A DNA stretch of 64,000 nt from Nitrobacter sp051535215 (GCF_051535215.1 NZ_JBPPLY010000002.1:124001-188000); one strand, 5' to 3'. Numbered from the stretch's first letter, positions 25,152 to 38,885 are shown. Notes: generated by a model not told the origin, from the letters alone. A program made the numbers and translations.

Positions 25152-25877
25152 TCAGTTCGTGATCTTCGCGCTGCTGACCAGCGTCGGTTTCTCGACGTAG
25201 CTGTCTGCAAAAATCTTCTTCAAATTCCGGATCTTCGGAATGTCATAGTAAGCAATATAGGGCTGGCTGGGATGCAGTGTCAGGTAGTCCTGATGATAGG
25301 ACTCGGCCGGGAAAAATCCCTTCAGCGCCGCAACCCTCGTCACGATTGGTTTCTTGTACACGCCGGCGGCGTTGAGCTGGGCGATATAGGCGTCAGAGAT
25401 CTCCTTCTGCTCGTCGTTGAGCGTGAAAATCTCCGAGCGGTACTGCGGCCCGCTGTCCGGACCCTGGCGGTCGAGCTGGGTCGGATCATGCGCCACCGAG
25501 AAGAAGATCTGCAGGATTTTTCCATAGCTGATCCGCTTCGGGTCGAACTTGATTTCGACCGATTCCGCATGCCCCGTGGTGCCGGTGCTCACCTTGTCGT
25601 AGGTCGCGCTCTCCCTGGCGCCGCCGGCATAACCTGAAACCGCGTTGAGCACGCCGGCGGTGTGCTGAAACACCCCCTGCACGCCCCAGAAGCAGCCGCC
25701 GGCGACGACGGCAGTCTGAATTCCCGTCGCAGTCTTCGCATCCAGCGTCGGTGGCGGAATGATCGCGGCGTCTTCGGCAGCGCGGGAAGGTCCGGACAGA
25801 AGGAACGCCAAGGCAATCGTTCCGGCGATGGCGGTGGCAGCGAAGAGAGCATTACGGCTGAACGGATTGCGGTTCAT
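25152..25877 (-). CDS. msrA: Exported peptide methionine-(S)-sulfoxide reductase
   Basis: A 241-residue MsrA with an N-terminal signal sequence (SRNALFAATAIAGTIALAFLLSGPSRA), so probably periplasmic. The catalytic motif AGGCFWGVQG carries Cys62. GYAGG, GHAESVEIKFDPKRISY and the end segment FFPAESYHQDYL are typical. ATG 25877 has AAAGGAAG upstream; the GTG at 25892 is less likely. It leads an msrA-msrB pair that together repair both sulfoxide epimers, in different compartments. Confidence 0.93.
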   Translation of the reverse strand: MNRNPFSRNALFAATAIAGTIALAFLLSGPSRAAEDAAIIPPPTLDAKTATGIQTAVVAGGCFWGVQGVFQHTAGVLNAVSGYAGGARESATYDKVSTGTTGHAESVEIKFDPKRISYGKILQIFFSVAHDPTQLDRQGPDSGPQYRSEIFTLNDEQKEISDAYIAQLNAAGVYKKPIVTRVAALKGFFPAESYHQDYLTLHPSQPYIAYYDIPKIRNLKKIFADSYVEKPTLVSSAKITN

Positions 25878-26038
25878 GACGCTTCCTTTCACGCGGTTGA
25901 AGACTAACCTCTCGGCTGCCGCCGCGCCGCTCGGCGTTCAGGATATAGGGAGCCGGCCAGCTTGTTACCGTTGGACTGCGCGGGCTCATGCACACGAATT
26001 TGTGAGCGAACCATCTTTCGAGGGTGGCTGCCTGCGCG

Positions 26039-26308
26039 CTATTTGAAGCGCGGACGCGGAACGTCGGCCCGGCGGAATCGTACGCCATCCTTGTCGCCAA
26101 GACGCGTTGCGACGTAGCCTGCCTCGATGCAGGCCTGGCGTTGCGGCATGCGCTCTTCCGGCGCCCGTGTTGTGTCCCACCACGACGCGCGTTGGGCCGC
26201 GCGGGGAAGATCGTCGTCGATGATGTCCTCGATCTGCGCGAAGCTCAGGACGAACTCGACCTGCGTCTGCCGTTTGAGGTAGTCGCGCAGCGCGTCGTAG
26301 TTCGGCAC
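26039..26308 (-). CDS. Small conserved hypothetical, downstream of galU
   Basis: An 89-residue protein beginning MPNYDALRDYLKRQTQVEFVLS, followed by FAQIEDIIDDDLPRAAQRASWW. This N-terminal block recurs in short proteins of unknown function (a DUF7662-like pattern, from memory). It is soluble and lacks a signal. It begins four bases after galU ends on the same strand, so it is probably in one operon with galU. Confidence 0.65.
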   Translation of the reverse strand: MPNYDALRDYLKRQTQVEFVLSFAQIEDIIDDDLPRAAQRASWWDTTRAPEERMPQRQACIEAGYVATRLGDKDGVRFRRADVPRPRFK

Positions 26309-26312
26309 TGCC

Positions 26313-27188
26313 TTACGCCTTGAGATATTTCTGCATGTCCGCGCGCAAGCCGTCGCGGAGATCGGCGCGCGCCATTCCGAATGCGATGTTGGCGCGCAAA
26401 AAGCCCGCGCGCGAGCCGCAGTCGTGGCGCTCGCCTTCGAATTCGAGGCCGTAGAAGGCTTGCGATTTCGACAGGCCGATCATCGCGTCGGTGAGCTGGA
26501 TTTCGCCGCCGGCACCGCGTTCCTGGGTTTCCAGAATGTTGAAGATCTCGGGCTGCAGGACGTAGCGCCCGGTGATGGAAAGATTAGAAGGGGCGGTGCC
26601 TTTTGCCGGCTTCTCCACCATGCCGTCGATCTCGAAGATATTGCCGCTACGCTTGCCGACGCCGCAGATACCGTAATTGTGGGTCATGTCGTCCGGGACG
26701 GCTTCGACCGCGACAAGGTTGGATTTCGGTCCGAGATCCGTCGCCGCCTGTATCATCTGCTTGAGGCAGCCGGGCGTATTCAGCACCAGTTCGTCCGGCA
26801 GCACTACTGCGAATGGCTCGTCGCCGACGATGTCGCGCGCGCACCATACCGCATGGCCTAGCCCGAGCGGCGCCTGCTGCCGGGTAAAGCTCACGGCACC
26901 CGCCGCGGGCTGGAATTGCGCCAGAAGATCGGCTTCGCTCTTCTTGCCGCGCGCCTTCAACGTTTCGTCCAGTTCGAACTGGCGGTCGAAGTGGTCTTCG
27001 ATCGTGCCTTTGTTGCGTCCGGTGACGAAAACGAAGTGCTCGATGCCCGCTTCCCTCGCTTCATCGAACACATATTGGATCAGCGGCCGATCGACGATCG
27101 TCAGCATTTCCTTCGGCATCGCCTTGGTGGCGGGAAGGACACGGGTGCCGAGGCCGGCGACCGGGAAAACGGCTTTGCGGATTTTCAT
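26313..27188 (-). CDS. galU: UTP-glucose-1-phosphate uridylyltransferase
   Basis: A 291-residue cytoplasmic nucleotidyltransferase making UDP-glucose for exopolysaccharide, LPS and glucan synthesis. The N-terminal signature AVFPVAGLGTRVLPATKAMPKEML, the RPLIQYVFDEA block, and VEKPAKGTAPSNLSITGRYVL in the middle are diagnostic. Length is normal for bacterial GalU. It is divergent from the lytic transglycosylase gene. Confidence 0.95.
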   Translation of the reverse strand: MKIRKAVFPVAGLGTRVLPATKAMPKEMLTIVDRPLIQYVFDEAREAGIEHFVFVTGRNKGTIEDHFDRQFELDETLKARGKKSEADLLAQFQPAAGAVSFTRQQAPLGLGHAVWCARDIVGDEPFAVVLPDELVLNTPGCLKQMIQAATDLGPKSNLVAVEAVPDDMTHNYGICGVGKRSGNIFEIDGMVEKPAKGTAPSNLSITGRYVLQPEIFNILETQERGAGGEIQLTDAMIGLSKSQAFYGLEFEGERHDCGSRAGFLRANIAFGMARADLRDGLRADMQKYLKA

Positions 27189-27399
27189 GTCGGGTCTTCA
27201 GGATTGTTTTGCGGGCGAAAGATGAACGGTCGATTCGTGTCTTGTTAGCCGTTTTGCATCCGGGAACAAAGGCGGATCTGTGGTGACGGTGGGCTGCCGC
27301 GTTGCGCGCGGACAATTCCGGATGCCGCGAGCGTGAGGTATCGGTGCAAACTGCGACGGATTTCCGCATCCGCCTTAAAAAAGACCCTCCGTTAAGCCG

Positions 27400-28899
27400 A
27401 TGGAAACCGTGACAGGGCCTCCTGAGATCGGGGATACTCTACGAAATGGGTCAGCCATGGTCGCGACGGTGATGCAGGTCAGGGTGCGCGGAAAAGCAAT
27501 GGCGGCGGCAGTCGTGGCGCTTGCGGTGCTTGCGCTGCCCGCCGGGGTGCGCGCGCAGACATCGAACGGCAACGGCATTCAGGGTTTCCTCGATAATCTC
27601 TTTACCGGTTCGATCGCAAAGGGCGGGCAGGGAGCCTCCCTGGCGGCGCGCGGCGGCTCGGAGCAACTTCAGCCCGCGCCGAAGCAGCCCGCGAGTTCGG
27701 CCGCGTTGCCATGGAGCGGCGAGGATGGCGCATCGGGGCATCCGCTCATGACCGCGAACGCGATCCGCCAGGCCGCGGCCAACTTTCCGAACTGCGTTGC
27801 CGCGATGTGGCCGGATGCAGCACGCCGTCATATTACGCGTGAGAATTTCGAGCGATTTACCGCGGGGCTGTCGCCCGATCTGCGCATCATGGATCTGATG
27901 GATTCCCAGCCTGAATTCACCAAGGCGATTTGGGATTATCTGGACATTCTGGTTAGCGACACGCGTCTTGCGCGCGGGCGGGAAATCCTCGCGACCTACA
28001 AGCCGCAATTCGATGCGGTCGAAAAGGCATACGGTGTTGATCGCTACGCGATCGCGGCGATCTGGGGCATCGAATCGAACTATTCGACCCAGATGGGCGA
28101 TCGCAGCGTGCTGCAATCCACCGCGACGCTGGCCTGCATCGGTCGCCGTCAGAATTATTTCCGTGACGAATTCCTGTCGGCGCTTGAAATCCTCAATCGC
28201 GGTGACCTTCGGCCCGAGCAGATGCGCGGCTCCTGGGCGGGCGCGTTCGGTCCCACGCAGTTCATGCCGACGGCGTTCAAGCGCTACGCGGTCGATGGCG
28301 ACGGCGACGGCCGCCGCGACGTGGTCGATGACCCCGCCGATCTGATCGCCTCAACCGCCAACAACCTGAAAAAGGATGGCTGGCAGACCGGCCGGGCCTG
28401 GGGCTATGAGGTCGTGGTGCCTGCCAACTTCAATTACATGATGGCCGATCGCGCCAAGGCGATGACGCTGGCGCAGTGGGAGCATCTCGGCATCCGGCGT
28501 GCCGGCGGCAAGGCCTTCCCGCATACAGCCGACCGGGCCTATCTCCTCGCGCCGGCCGGGGCCGAAGGGCCGGGCTTCCTGATGTTGCAGAATTTCCGGG
28601 TTTTCATGAAGTACAACCCCGCGGAAGCCTATGCGCTGGCGATCGGCCATTTTGCCGACCGGCTGCGCGGCGGGGCTCCGTTCGTCCAGCCGTGGCCGCG
28701 CCAGGAACGGGTGCTGTCCCGCGCCGAGCGGCTCGAACTGCAGCAGCTTCTGGTCCAGCGGGGTTTCTATCGCGGAACCCCCGACGGCCAGTTCGGCAGC
28801 CAGACGCGGGAGGCGCTGCGCAGCTTCCAGGCCTCGATCGGGGCGCCGGCCGATGGATTTGCATCGTCCGACGTGCTGGAACGGTTGCGGCAGCGCTAG
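27400..28899 (+). CDS. Lytic murein transglycosylase (MltB family) with peptidoglycan-binding domain
   Basis: Up to 499 residues. A signal sequence (GKAMAAAVVALAVLALPAGVRAQ) precedes a spacer, then the SLT/MltB catalytic domain: the catalytic glutamate is in WGIESNYSTQMGDRS, with GSWAGAFGPTQFMPTAFKRYAVDGDGDGRRD typical of MltB. A C-terminal peptidoglycan-binding domain (about 435-495) contains LLVQRGFYRGTPDGQFGSQTREALRSFQ. It cuts glycan strands in the periplasm. The true start may be ATG 27457 or 27475; none has a strong ribosome site. Confidence 0.9.
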   Translation: METVTGPPEIGDTLRNGSAMVATVMQVRVRGKAMAAAVVALAVLALPAGVRAQTSNGNGIQGFLDNLFTGSIAKGGQGASLAARGGSEQLQPAPKQPASSAALPWSGEDGASGHPLMTANAIRQAAANFPNCVAAMWPDAARRHITRENFERFTAGLSPDLRIMDLMDSQPEFTKAIWDYLDILVSDTRLARGREILATYKPQFDAVEKAYGVDRYAIAAIWGIESNYSTQMGDRSVLQSTATLACIGRRQNYFRDEFLSALEILNRGDLRPEQMRGSWAGAFGPTQFMPTAFKRYAVDGDGDGRRDVVDDPADLIASTANNLKKDGWQTGRAWGYEVVVPANFNYMMADRAKAMTLAQWEHLGIRRAGGKAFPHTADRAYLLAPAGAEGPGFLMLQNFRVFMKYNPAEAYALAIGHFADRLRGGAPFVQPWPRQERVLSRAERLELQQLLVQRGFYRGTPDGQFGSQTREALRSFQASIGAPADGFASSDVLERLRQR

Positions 28900-29051
28900 G
28901 TCCGTCTGGGCAGCGACGGTTAACCTTCGAGCCGGCACGGGACCTGCCCTTGACGCCATGGGCCGATGCCCGGCTTATGAAGCGAACGCCGCCCGCTTGC
29001 AGCCCGATTCCGCTGATATAGTCTTTGCTAGTCTTTATTTGCGATGCGCAC

Positions 29052-30689
29052 ATGCCTGGACCGAAATCGCTGTTCCGCCGACTGACCGAACGTGGGCCAT
29101 TGATTGCGCTGGCCGTGGTTTTGATGCTGGTTGCAGCGCCAGCGTCGGCGCAATTCTTCAATTTCGGATTTCAGCAGCAGCGTCCGGCGCATCGCGGTGG
29201 AGGCGGGGGCTGGTTCGGCTCCGACAATCCGTTTTTCTCCCCCTTTCAGGAGCCGCCGCCGAGACAGCAACAGCAACAACAGCAGCGGCCGGCGGAGAAT
29301 TATTCGCACGCGCCGCCGCCCGAAAAACGCGACACCGTGCCCGAGCGCAATGTGGTGGTGCTCGGCGACGGCATGGCCGACTGGCTTGCTTACGGCCTCG
29401 AGGACGCCCTCAGCGAAACGCCCGATATGGGCGTGATCCGCAAGCACAAGACCGTCTCGGGCCTCATTCGTTATCAGCCGAAGGGCGAACCGGCGGATTG
29501 GGCGGCTGCGGCCAAAGCCATTCTCGCCACCGAAAAACCGGACGCCATTGTGGTCATGCTCGGCCTGCACGACCGTGTGTCGATTCGCGAGGCACTGGAG
29601 AAGGAGAAGACCGGCAAGCCGGAGGACAAGAAAAAGGCGGACACCGACAAGAAGGGCGTCGACAAGAAGGAAGCGGACAGGAAAGAGACGGACAAGACCG
29701 AAAAGACGGATGCCGCCGCCGCCAAGCCCGAAGACAAGCCGGCGGATTCCGAATTGCCGTCCGACGAGGGGGAGGGCGACCAGCCTTCGACCCCCAAGGA
29801 GAAGAGCGCGCGTTCACCTAACGGAATCGCTGAGTTTCGTAGCGATCGCTGGGCCGACCTCTACAGCAGGAAGATCGACGAGATGATCGCGGTCCTCAAG
29901 TCTAAGGGCGTGCCGGTGTTCTGGGTCGGCCTGCCCGCGATACGTGGGACGAAATCGACATCCGATATGCTGTTCCTCGACTCGCTCTATCGCGCCGCAG
30001 CGGATAAGGCAGGCATTACCTATGTCGATATCTGGGACGGATTCGTCGACGAGAGCGGCCGCTATATCCAGCAGGGACCGGACTTCGAAGGCCAGACCCG
30101 GCGGCTGCGTTCCTACGACGGCGTGTATTTCACCAAGGCCGGCGCGCGCAAGCTCGCGCATTATGTCGAGCGCGAGATCACGCGCGTTTTGGCGGCCCGG
30201 TCCGGCCCGGTGGCAATTCCCACCGAGCCCGGCACGCCCGACACCGACGTCAAGCCGGGACAGCCCGCGCCGCGTCCGCTCGCCGGACCGATCGTGCCGC
30301 TGGCGCTGTCATCGGTCGGCACAGATCAGTTGCTCGGCGGCCCCGGCAGCCATTCCGCCGCGATCGATGCGCTGGCGGCGAGAACGCTGGTGAAGGGCGA
30401 ACCCTTGACCGCGCCCGCCGGGCGCGCAGACGATTTTATCTGGCCTCGCCGCGAGGTAGGCCTTGAACCGGCCAAGGCCGACGCGCCGGTTGCGACGAAT
30501 GACTCCGCTCCGGCATCGCCGCCGAAGAAGCCGCGCGCAGCCCATTCCGCCGATCAGGCCCGCTCGGAAGGATCATCGGGATTCCGCACTTCCCCGCCTT
30601 CCCAGCAGGCGCCGAGACCGCGCGCTGCATCGCGCCCGCCCGGCAATTCCGGACCGGCCGGATTTTTCTCGGACCTGTTCTCGCGATAG
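29052..30689 (+). CDS. DUF459 family SGNH-like periplasmic protein
   Basis: From ATG 29052 this is 545 residues. A signal sequence (LIALAVVLMLVAAPASAQ) is followed by a glutamine run and prolines. The SGNH fold begins at NVVVLGDGMADWLAYGLEDAL, where the usual nucleophile serine of GDSL enzymes is glycine. A long Lys/Asp/Glu-rich insertion (about 185-265) interrupts the fold, which resumes at VPVFWVGLPAIRG and ends with YDGVYFTKAGARKLAHYVE (block V histidine). The C-terminal 170 residues are proline-rich. DUF459 proteins are linked to envelope sugar modification; catalysis here is uncertain. Confidence 0.8.
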   Translation: MPGPKSLFRRLTERGPLIALAVVLMLVAAPASAQFFNFGFQQQRPAHRGGGGGWFGSDNPFFSPFQEPPPRQQQQQQQRPAENYSHAPPPEKRDTVPERNVVVLGDGMADWLAYGLEDALSETPDMGVIRKHKTVSGLIRYQPKGEPADWAAAAKAILATEKPDAIVVMLGLHDRVSIREALEKEKTGKPEDKKKADTDKKGVDKKEADRKETDKTEKTDAAAAKPEDKPADSELPSDEGEGDQPSTPKEKSARSPNGIAEFRSDRWADLYSRKIDEMIAVLKSKGVPVFWVGLPAIRGTKSTSDMLFLDSLYRAAADKAGITYVDIWDGFVDESGRYIQQGPDFEGQTRRLRSYDGVYFTKAGARKLAHYVEREITRVLAARSGPVAIPTEPGTPDTDVKPGQPAPRPLAGPIVPLALSSVGTDQLLGGPGSHSAAIDALAARTLVKGEPLTAPAGRADDFIWPRREVGLEPAKADAPVATNDSAPASPPKKPRAAHSADQARSEGSSGFRTSPPSQQAPRPRAASRPPGNSGPAGFFSDLFSR

Positions 30690-30790
30690 ATCGGAACTGC
30701 CCTGTCACAACGCTCGGCCCGCTCGTTATGAGCGCGGGTGAAGAATTGGCGTTTGAATATCGCTCGACGCGGGAGAGGTGCGTCGCGGTC

Positions 30791-31159
30791 TTATTCCCCG
30801 AGTTGCGTCCTGTAGTCGTCGAGCACACTCTGCACGCGGTAACAGCTTGTGACATCGGGCGTGAAACTCACCCATTTTTTCTCGGACTCGACGAACACCT
30901 GGGCGTCCTTCTCGCCGCGAGTGCGGCCGGTTTCCATATTGGTCTTGTCGGATTTGGAAAGATAAGGATCCAGCGCTCTCAGGAGATCGTCGGTCTGACC
31001 GACGGTGATCAGGCCTTGCTCCTCGCAACGCGCGGCGGCGGCGAAGAAGGAGCCCGCGCTGACGGCGACGTTGCGCGACATGGCCCGCACCGGGATCGTC
31101 GGGATGACGACGATCAAGAAAACGATCCAACGCGATGCCGCCACTTCGCCGCCCCCCAC
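30791..31159 (-). CDS. Exported hypothetical protein
   Basis: Up to 122 residues from a GTG at 31159, with a signal-like N-terminus (RWIVFLIVVIPTIPVRA). The mature part contains two separated cysteines (AAARCEEQG and DVTSCYRVQ) and is otherwise polar and helical. It converges with the DUF459 gene. No family is recognised; ATG 31081 within the frame would remove the signal. Confidence 0.5.
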   Translation of the reverse strand: MGGGEVAASRWIVFLIVVIPTIPVRAMSRNVAVSAGSFFAAAARCEEQGLITVGQTDDLLRALDPYLSKSDKTNMETGRTRGEKDAQVFVESEKKWVSFTPDVTSCYRVQSVLDDYRTQLGE

Positions 31160-31349
31160 TTTGGCGCGAGAGTAACGTGCGGTGGATGACGATCAATTCA
31201 CAGATTGTCTCTGTGCACTGTTACGTTGCGTGTGTATGACCGCCGTTGAAACCGGAGAGGTTAAACACTTCCGGCGCAATTCTCTGGAACGATTCTCGAC
31301 GCGAATGCTGTCGTCCGTAACAACCAAGGCGAAGAACCGCTTTGCGCGT

Positions 31350-32804
31350 TTACCTCGGCAGCGTAGTAGTGCCCATCAGCGTCTGGTCGATGGAACGTGC
31401 GCACAGGCGCCCTTCACGAATTGCCCACACGACCAGCGATTGGCCGCGGCGCATGTCACCCGCCGAGAACACCTTGGGCAGCGAGGTGCGATAGTCCTGC
31501 ATGTTGGCGCGAACGTTGCCGCGCTGGTCACGCTCGAGGCCGAGCGTCGTGAGCATGCCCTCATGCGCCGGATGCACAAAGCCCATCGCAAGCAACACGA
31601 GATCGGCGTCGAGTTCGAACTCGCTGCCGGCGACCGGCTTGAATTTGTCGTCAACGCGAACGCAATGCAGCCTTGACACCTTGCCGTCCGTGCCGGAAAA
31701 CTTCTGCGTCAACACCGCGAAGTCGCGCTTGGCGCCCTCGGCCTGGCTCGACGATATGCGCATCTTCAACGGCCAGTTCGGCCAGGTCAGCGCCTTGTTT
31801 TCATGCTCCGGCGGCGCAGGCATGATCTCGAGCTGCGTCACCGACTTCGCGCCTTGCCGGAACGAGGTGCCGATGCAGTCGGAGCCGGTGTCGCCGCCGC
31901 CGATGACGACCACATGCTTGCCAGTGGCGAGGATGTCCGTCGCCTCGAATTTTTCGTTTCCGTTGCGACGATTCTGTTGCGGCAGGAAATCCATCGCGAA
32001 GTGAATGCCGCCGAGATCGCGGCCGGGGATCGGCAGATCGCGCGGGGCTTCCGCTCCGCCGGTCAGGGCCACCGCGTCGTAATCCTTGACGAGCTGTTGC
32101 GGATCGATCGCGTCGGCCGAACTGCCGCCGACCGACTTGCCGTAGTGGAAGACCACGCCCTCGGCCTGCATCTGCGCCAGGCGGCGGTCGATGATGTGCT
32201 TTTCCATTTTGAAATCGGGGATGCCGTAGCGCAGCAAACCGCCGGCCTTGGCGTTCTTCTCGTAGACATGCACCTCATGTCCGGCGCGCGCGAGTTGCTG
32301 CGCGCAGGCGAGGCCGGCCGGGCCGGAGCCGACCACGGCCACCTTCTTGCCGGTCTTTTGCGACGCAATTTCGGGCTTCAGCCAGCCGTTCTCCCACGCA
32401 CGATCGACGATGGCGCATTCGATCGTCTTGATGGTGACGGGATTGTCATCGATGTTGAGCGTGCAGGAGGCTTCGCACGGCGCCGGGCAGATGCGGCCGG
32501 TGAATTCCGGAAAGTTGTTGGTGGAGTGCAGCGTTCGCGAGGCCTCCTCCCAGTCTCCGCGATAGACGAGATCGTTGAAGTCGGGGATCTGGTTGTTGAC
32601 CGGGCAGCCGGGCGTGCCGGGCGCGACCGAGCCGGTGCCGTGGCAATAGGGAACGCCGCAGTTCATGCAGCGCGCGGCCTGGTCGCGCGTCTCCTTCTCG
32701 GACAGCGGAATCACGAACTCCTTGAAGTTCTTCACCCGCTCCGCGACCGGCGCGTACCTGCGGTCGTGCCGCTCGATTTCCAGAAAACCTGTAATTTTAC
32801 CCAC
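31350..32804 (-). CDS. gltD: Glutamate synthase small (beta) subunit
   Basis: This 484-residue FAD/NADPH subunit supplies electrons to GltB for the conversion of glutamine and 2-oxoglutarate to two glutamates. The N-terminal Fe-S cysteines are in AARCMNCGVPYCHG, PGCPVNNQIPD and CPAPCEASCTL. FAD binding is at AVVGSGPAGLACAQQLARAGHEVHVYE and NADPH binding at VVIGGGDTGSDCIGT. A 57-residue membrane-protein gene lies between it and gltB on the same strand. Confidence 0.96.
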   Translation of the reverse strand: MGKITGFLEIERHDRRYAPVAERVKNFKEFVIPLSEKETRDQAARCMNCGVPYCHGTGSVAPGTPGCPVNNQIPDFNDLVYRGDWEEASRTLHSTNNFPEFTGRICPAPCEASCTLNIDDNPVTIKTIECAIVDRAWENGWLKPEIASQKTGKKVAVVGSGPAGLACAQQLARAGHEVHVYEKNAKAGGLLRYGIPDFKMEKHIIDRRLAQMQAEGVVFHYGKSVGGSSADAIDPQQLVKDYDAVALTGGAEAPRDLPIPGRDLGGIHFAMDFLPQQNRRNGNEKFEATDILATGKHVVVIGGGDTGSDCIGTSFRQGAKSVTQLEIMPAPPEHENKALTWPNWPLKMRISSSQAEGAKRDFAVLTQKFSGTDGKVSRLHCVRVDDKFKPVAGSEFELDADLVLLAMGFVHPAHEGMLTTLGLERDQRGNVRANMQDYRTSLPKVFSAGDMRRGQSLVVWAIREGRLCARSIDQTLMGTTTLPR

Positions 32805-32816
32805 GGCGTTTCACAC

Positions 32817-32990
32817 TCACGGTAGAAAAGACGGAAAGAAATACCAGTAGCTGAACCCGATAACGGCACCCAGAACGATCATCGAAGGCTCCAGCGTTCC
32901 GCTGATGAGGTAAGTTGCGAGTGGTACGGCTAGTGCGATCGCAAACGATATCAGACGATGTGCGGTTGCAAATCGCTTTTGCCACGCCAT
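32817..32990 (-). CDS. Small two-helix membrane protein between gltB and gltD
   Basis: A 57-residue frame fits exactly between the gltB stop (7 bases upstream) and the gltD start (12 bases downstream). It begins MAWQKRFATAHRL and ends YFFPSFLP. Two hydrophobic helices (about 14-29 and 37-52, ISFAIALAVPLATYL and SMIVLGAVIGFSYWYFF) are separated by SGTLEPS. Spacing, strand and sensible membrane topology make it a real operon member. It is too short for usual length cut-offs and likely to be missed. A role in tethering or regulating glutamate synthase is only a guess. Confidence 0.75.
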   Translation of the reverse strand: MAWQKRFATAHRLISFAIALAVPLATYLISGTLEPSMIVLGAVIGFSYWYFFPSFLP

Positions 32991-32996
32991 TCAATC

Positions 32997-37775
<4,779 letters not shown>

Positions 37776-38031
37776 CTTAAGCCCAGTACCCTTTCCCGGC
37801 CGGGATTTGAGACATCCCGAAACGCTATCCGTGTCTACGGCGCACCTTGGACGGTCGCGGCACCCCGATCGACAATCCTGGGGCCACCACTCGCACGCCG
37901 CGAGCCGAAGTTTTGAGAAGTCAAACCTGGTGCCCAACGTCCTCGGTGGAAAGCCGGTTTGCCATGTCCACAACCGGACATCGGACGCCTGCATTCGCGG
38001 CAAAACCCGATGTCACGCCGTCCCGTCAAAA

Positions 38032-38054
38032 TTAAGACAGCCTTGCTGTCCTAA
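38032..38054. promoter_or_regulatory. Inverted repeat upstream of gltB
   Basis: TTAAGACAGC (38032-38041) and GCTGTCCTAA (38045-38054) form a 10-bp inverted repeat with one mismatch and a CTT centre. It lies about 257 bp upstream of the gltB start in a gene-free stretch of about 430 bp between gltB and hsp20. It looks like a dimeric regulator's operator rather than a terminator, because no T run follows. The binding protein is unknown. Confidence 0.45.
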
Positions 38055-38138
38055 CCCAGACATTGCCAAATTTTTCTCTACCACACAAGCGTCCGGGAGT
38101 CCCTGATCGCATGAAGTTATGCCCTGCCGCTCAACACA

Positions 38139-38166
38139 AGGACGCCCCGGTTTTCCGGGGCGTCCT
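38139..38166 (-). terminator. Strong hairpin after hsp20
   Basis: AGGACGCCCCGG (38139-38150) pairs perfectly with CCGGGGCGTCCT (38155-38166) around TTTT, a 12-bp GC-rich stem. It lies 39 bp beyond the hsp20 stop. The T run after it on the minus strand is poor (TGTGTTG), so the terminator call rests on stem strength and position. Confidence 0.6.
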
Positions 38167-38204
38167 GTATTCAGCGTTCGAAAATCGTTCGCGCGGGAGG
38201 AGCG

Positions 38205-38666
38205 TCAGGCTGCCGCTTTCTCGACCGCCGGCGCCGAGGGCGCGCTGGTTGCGATCGGAATGGTGCGGGGCTTCTTGGCCTCGGGAATTTCGCGGACGAG
38301 ATCGACGTGGAGCAGGCCGTTTTCGAGCGAGGCGTTCTTCACCTGTACGAAATCGGCGAGTTGGAACGCGCGTTCGAAGGCGCGCGCCGCAATGCCGCGA
38401 TACAGCACCTCGGACTTGTCCTTGCCGTTTTCATTGGCAACCTTCTCGCCCTTGATCGTCAGCGTGTTTTCCTTCGCGACGATGGAGAGTTCGCTCGGGG
38501 CGAAGCCGGAGACGGCCACGGAAATGCGGTACTCGTTCTCGCCGGTGCGCTCGATGTTATAGGGCGGGTAGCCCGGCGCATCGCCATGAGTCTGGTCGAG
38601 CAGGTTGAAGAGGCGGTCGAATCCGACGGTGGAACGATAAAACGGGGTGAGATCGAAAGTACGCAT
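38205..38666 (-). CDS. hsp20: Small heat-shock protein (Hsp20/IbpA type)
   Basis: A 153-residue holdase that binds unfolding proteins. The N-terminal MRTFDLTPFYRSTVGFDRLFNLLD and the alpha-crystallin domain (about 35-130: YRISVAVSGFAPSELSIVAKENTLTIKGEK and ENGLLHVDLVREIPEAKKPRTIPI) are typical of rhizobial class A Hsp20. The upstream leader folds into a ROSE-like thermometer that covers the ribosome site, so heat-controlled translation is expected. A strong hairpin follows the gene. Confidence 0.94.
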   Translation of the reverse strand: MRTFDLTPFYRSTVGFDRLFNLLDQTHGDAPGYPPYNIERTGENEYRISVAVSGFAPSELSIVAKENTLTIKGEKVANENGKDKSEVLYRGIAARAFERAFQLADFVQVKNASLENGLLHVDLVREIPEAKKPRTIPIATSAPSAPAVEKAAA

Positions 38667-38795
38667 AGGTCAGTCCTCCATAGAGCGACATTGAATGGAC
38701 CCGCCCGCCAATCGGGCCGGGCTTTCGTCTGTGTGCAGCCTGATGATCCGGCTTCGGAACACTGGTAGCGGCCTGCACAGTGATGATATGGGAGG
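38667..38795 (-). promoter_or_regulatory. ROSE-like RNA thermometer of hsp20
   Basis: Just before the start, in transcript sense (38689 down to 38673), GTCGCTC-TAT-GGAGGAC folds so that GUC and CUC pair with GAG and GAC. One G on the 5' side (in UCGCU) is bulged opposite the GGAGG ribosome site. That is the diagnostic ROSE arrangement (conserved U/C-GCU with a critical G facing the Shine-Dalgarno). Upstream lie further hairpins: GTGCAG with CTGCAC, and a GC-rich stem around GCCCGGCCCGATTGGCGGGCGGG. ROSE elements were first found before Bradyrhizobium small heat-shock genes. Confidence 0.72.
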
Positions 38796-38885
38796 GCTCC
38801 AAACGGGTTCAAGAGACGGGCCGCGCCCGTTTTTGATGGTCCCGTCCTTCCGTTATTGAGCCTTTTCCTCCAGCCGGTCCGGGTC

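Noticed and set aside
31281..31310. GGAAC as a possible EcfG -35
   Set aside because: No GTT at 16-17 bp downstream and no gene start follows on that strand.
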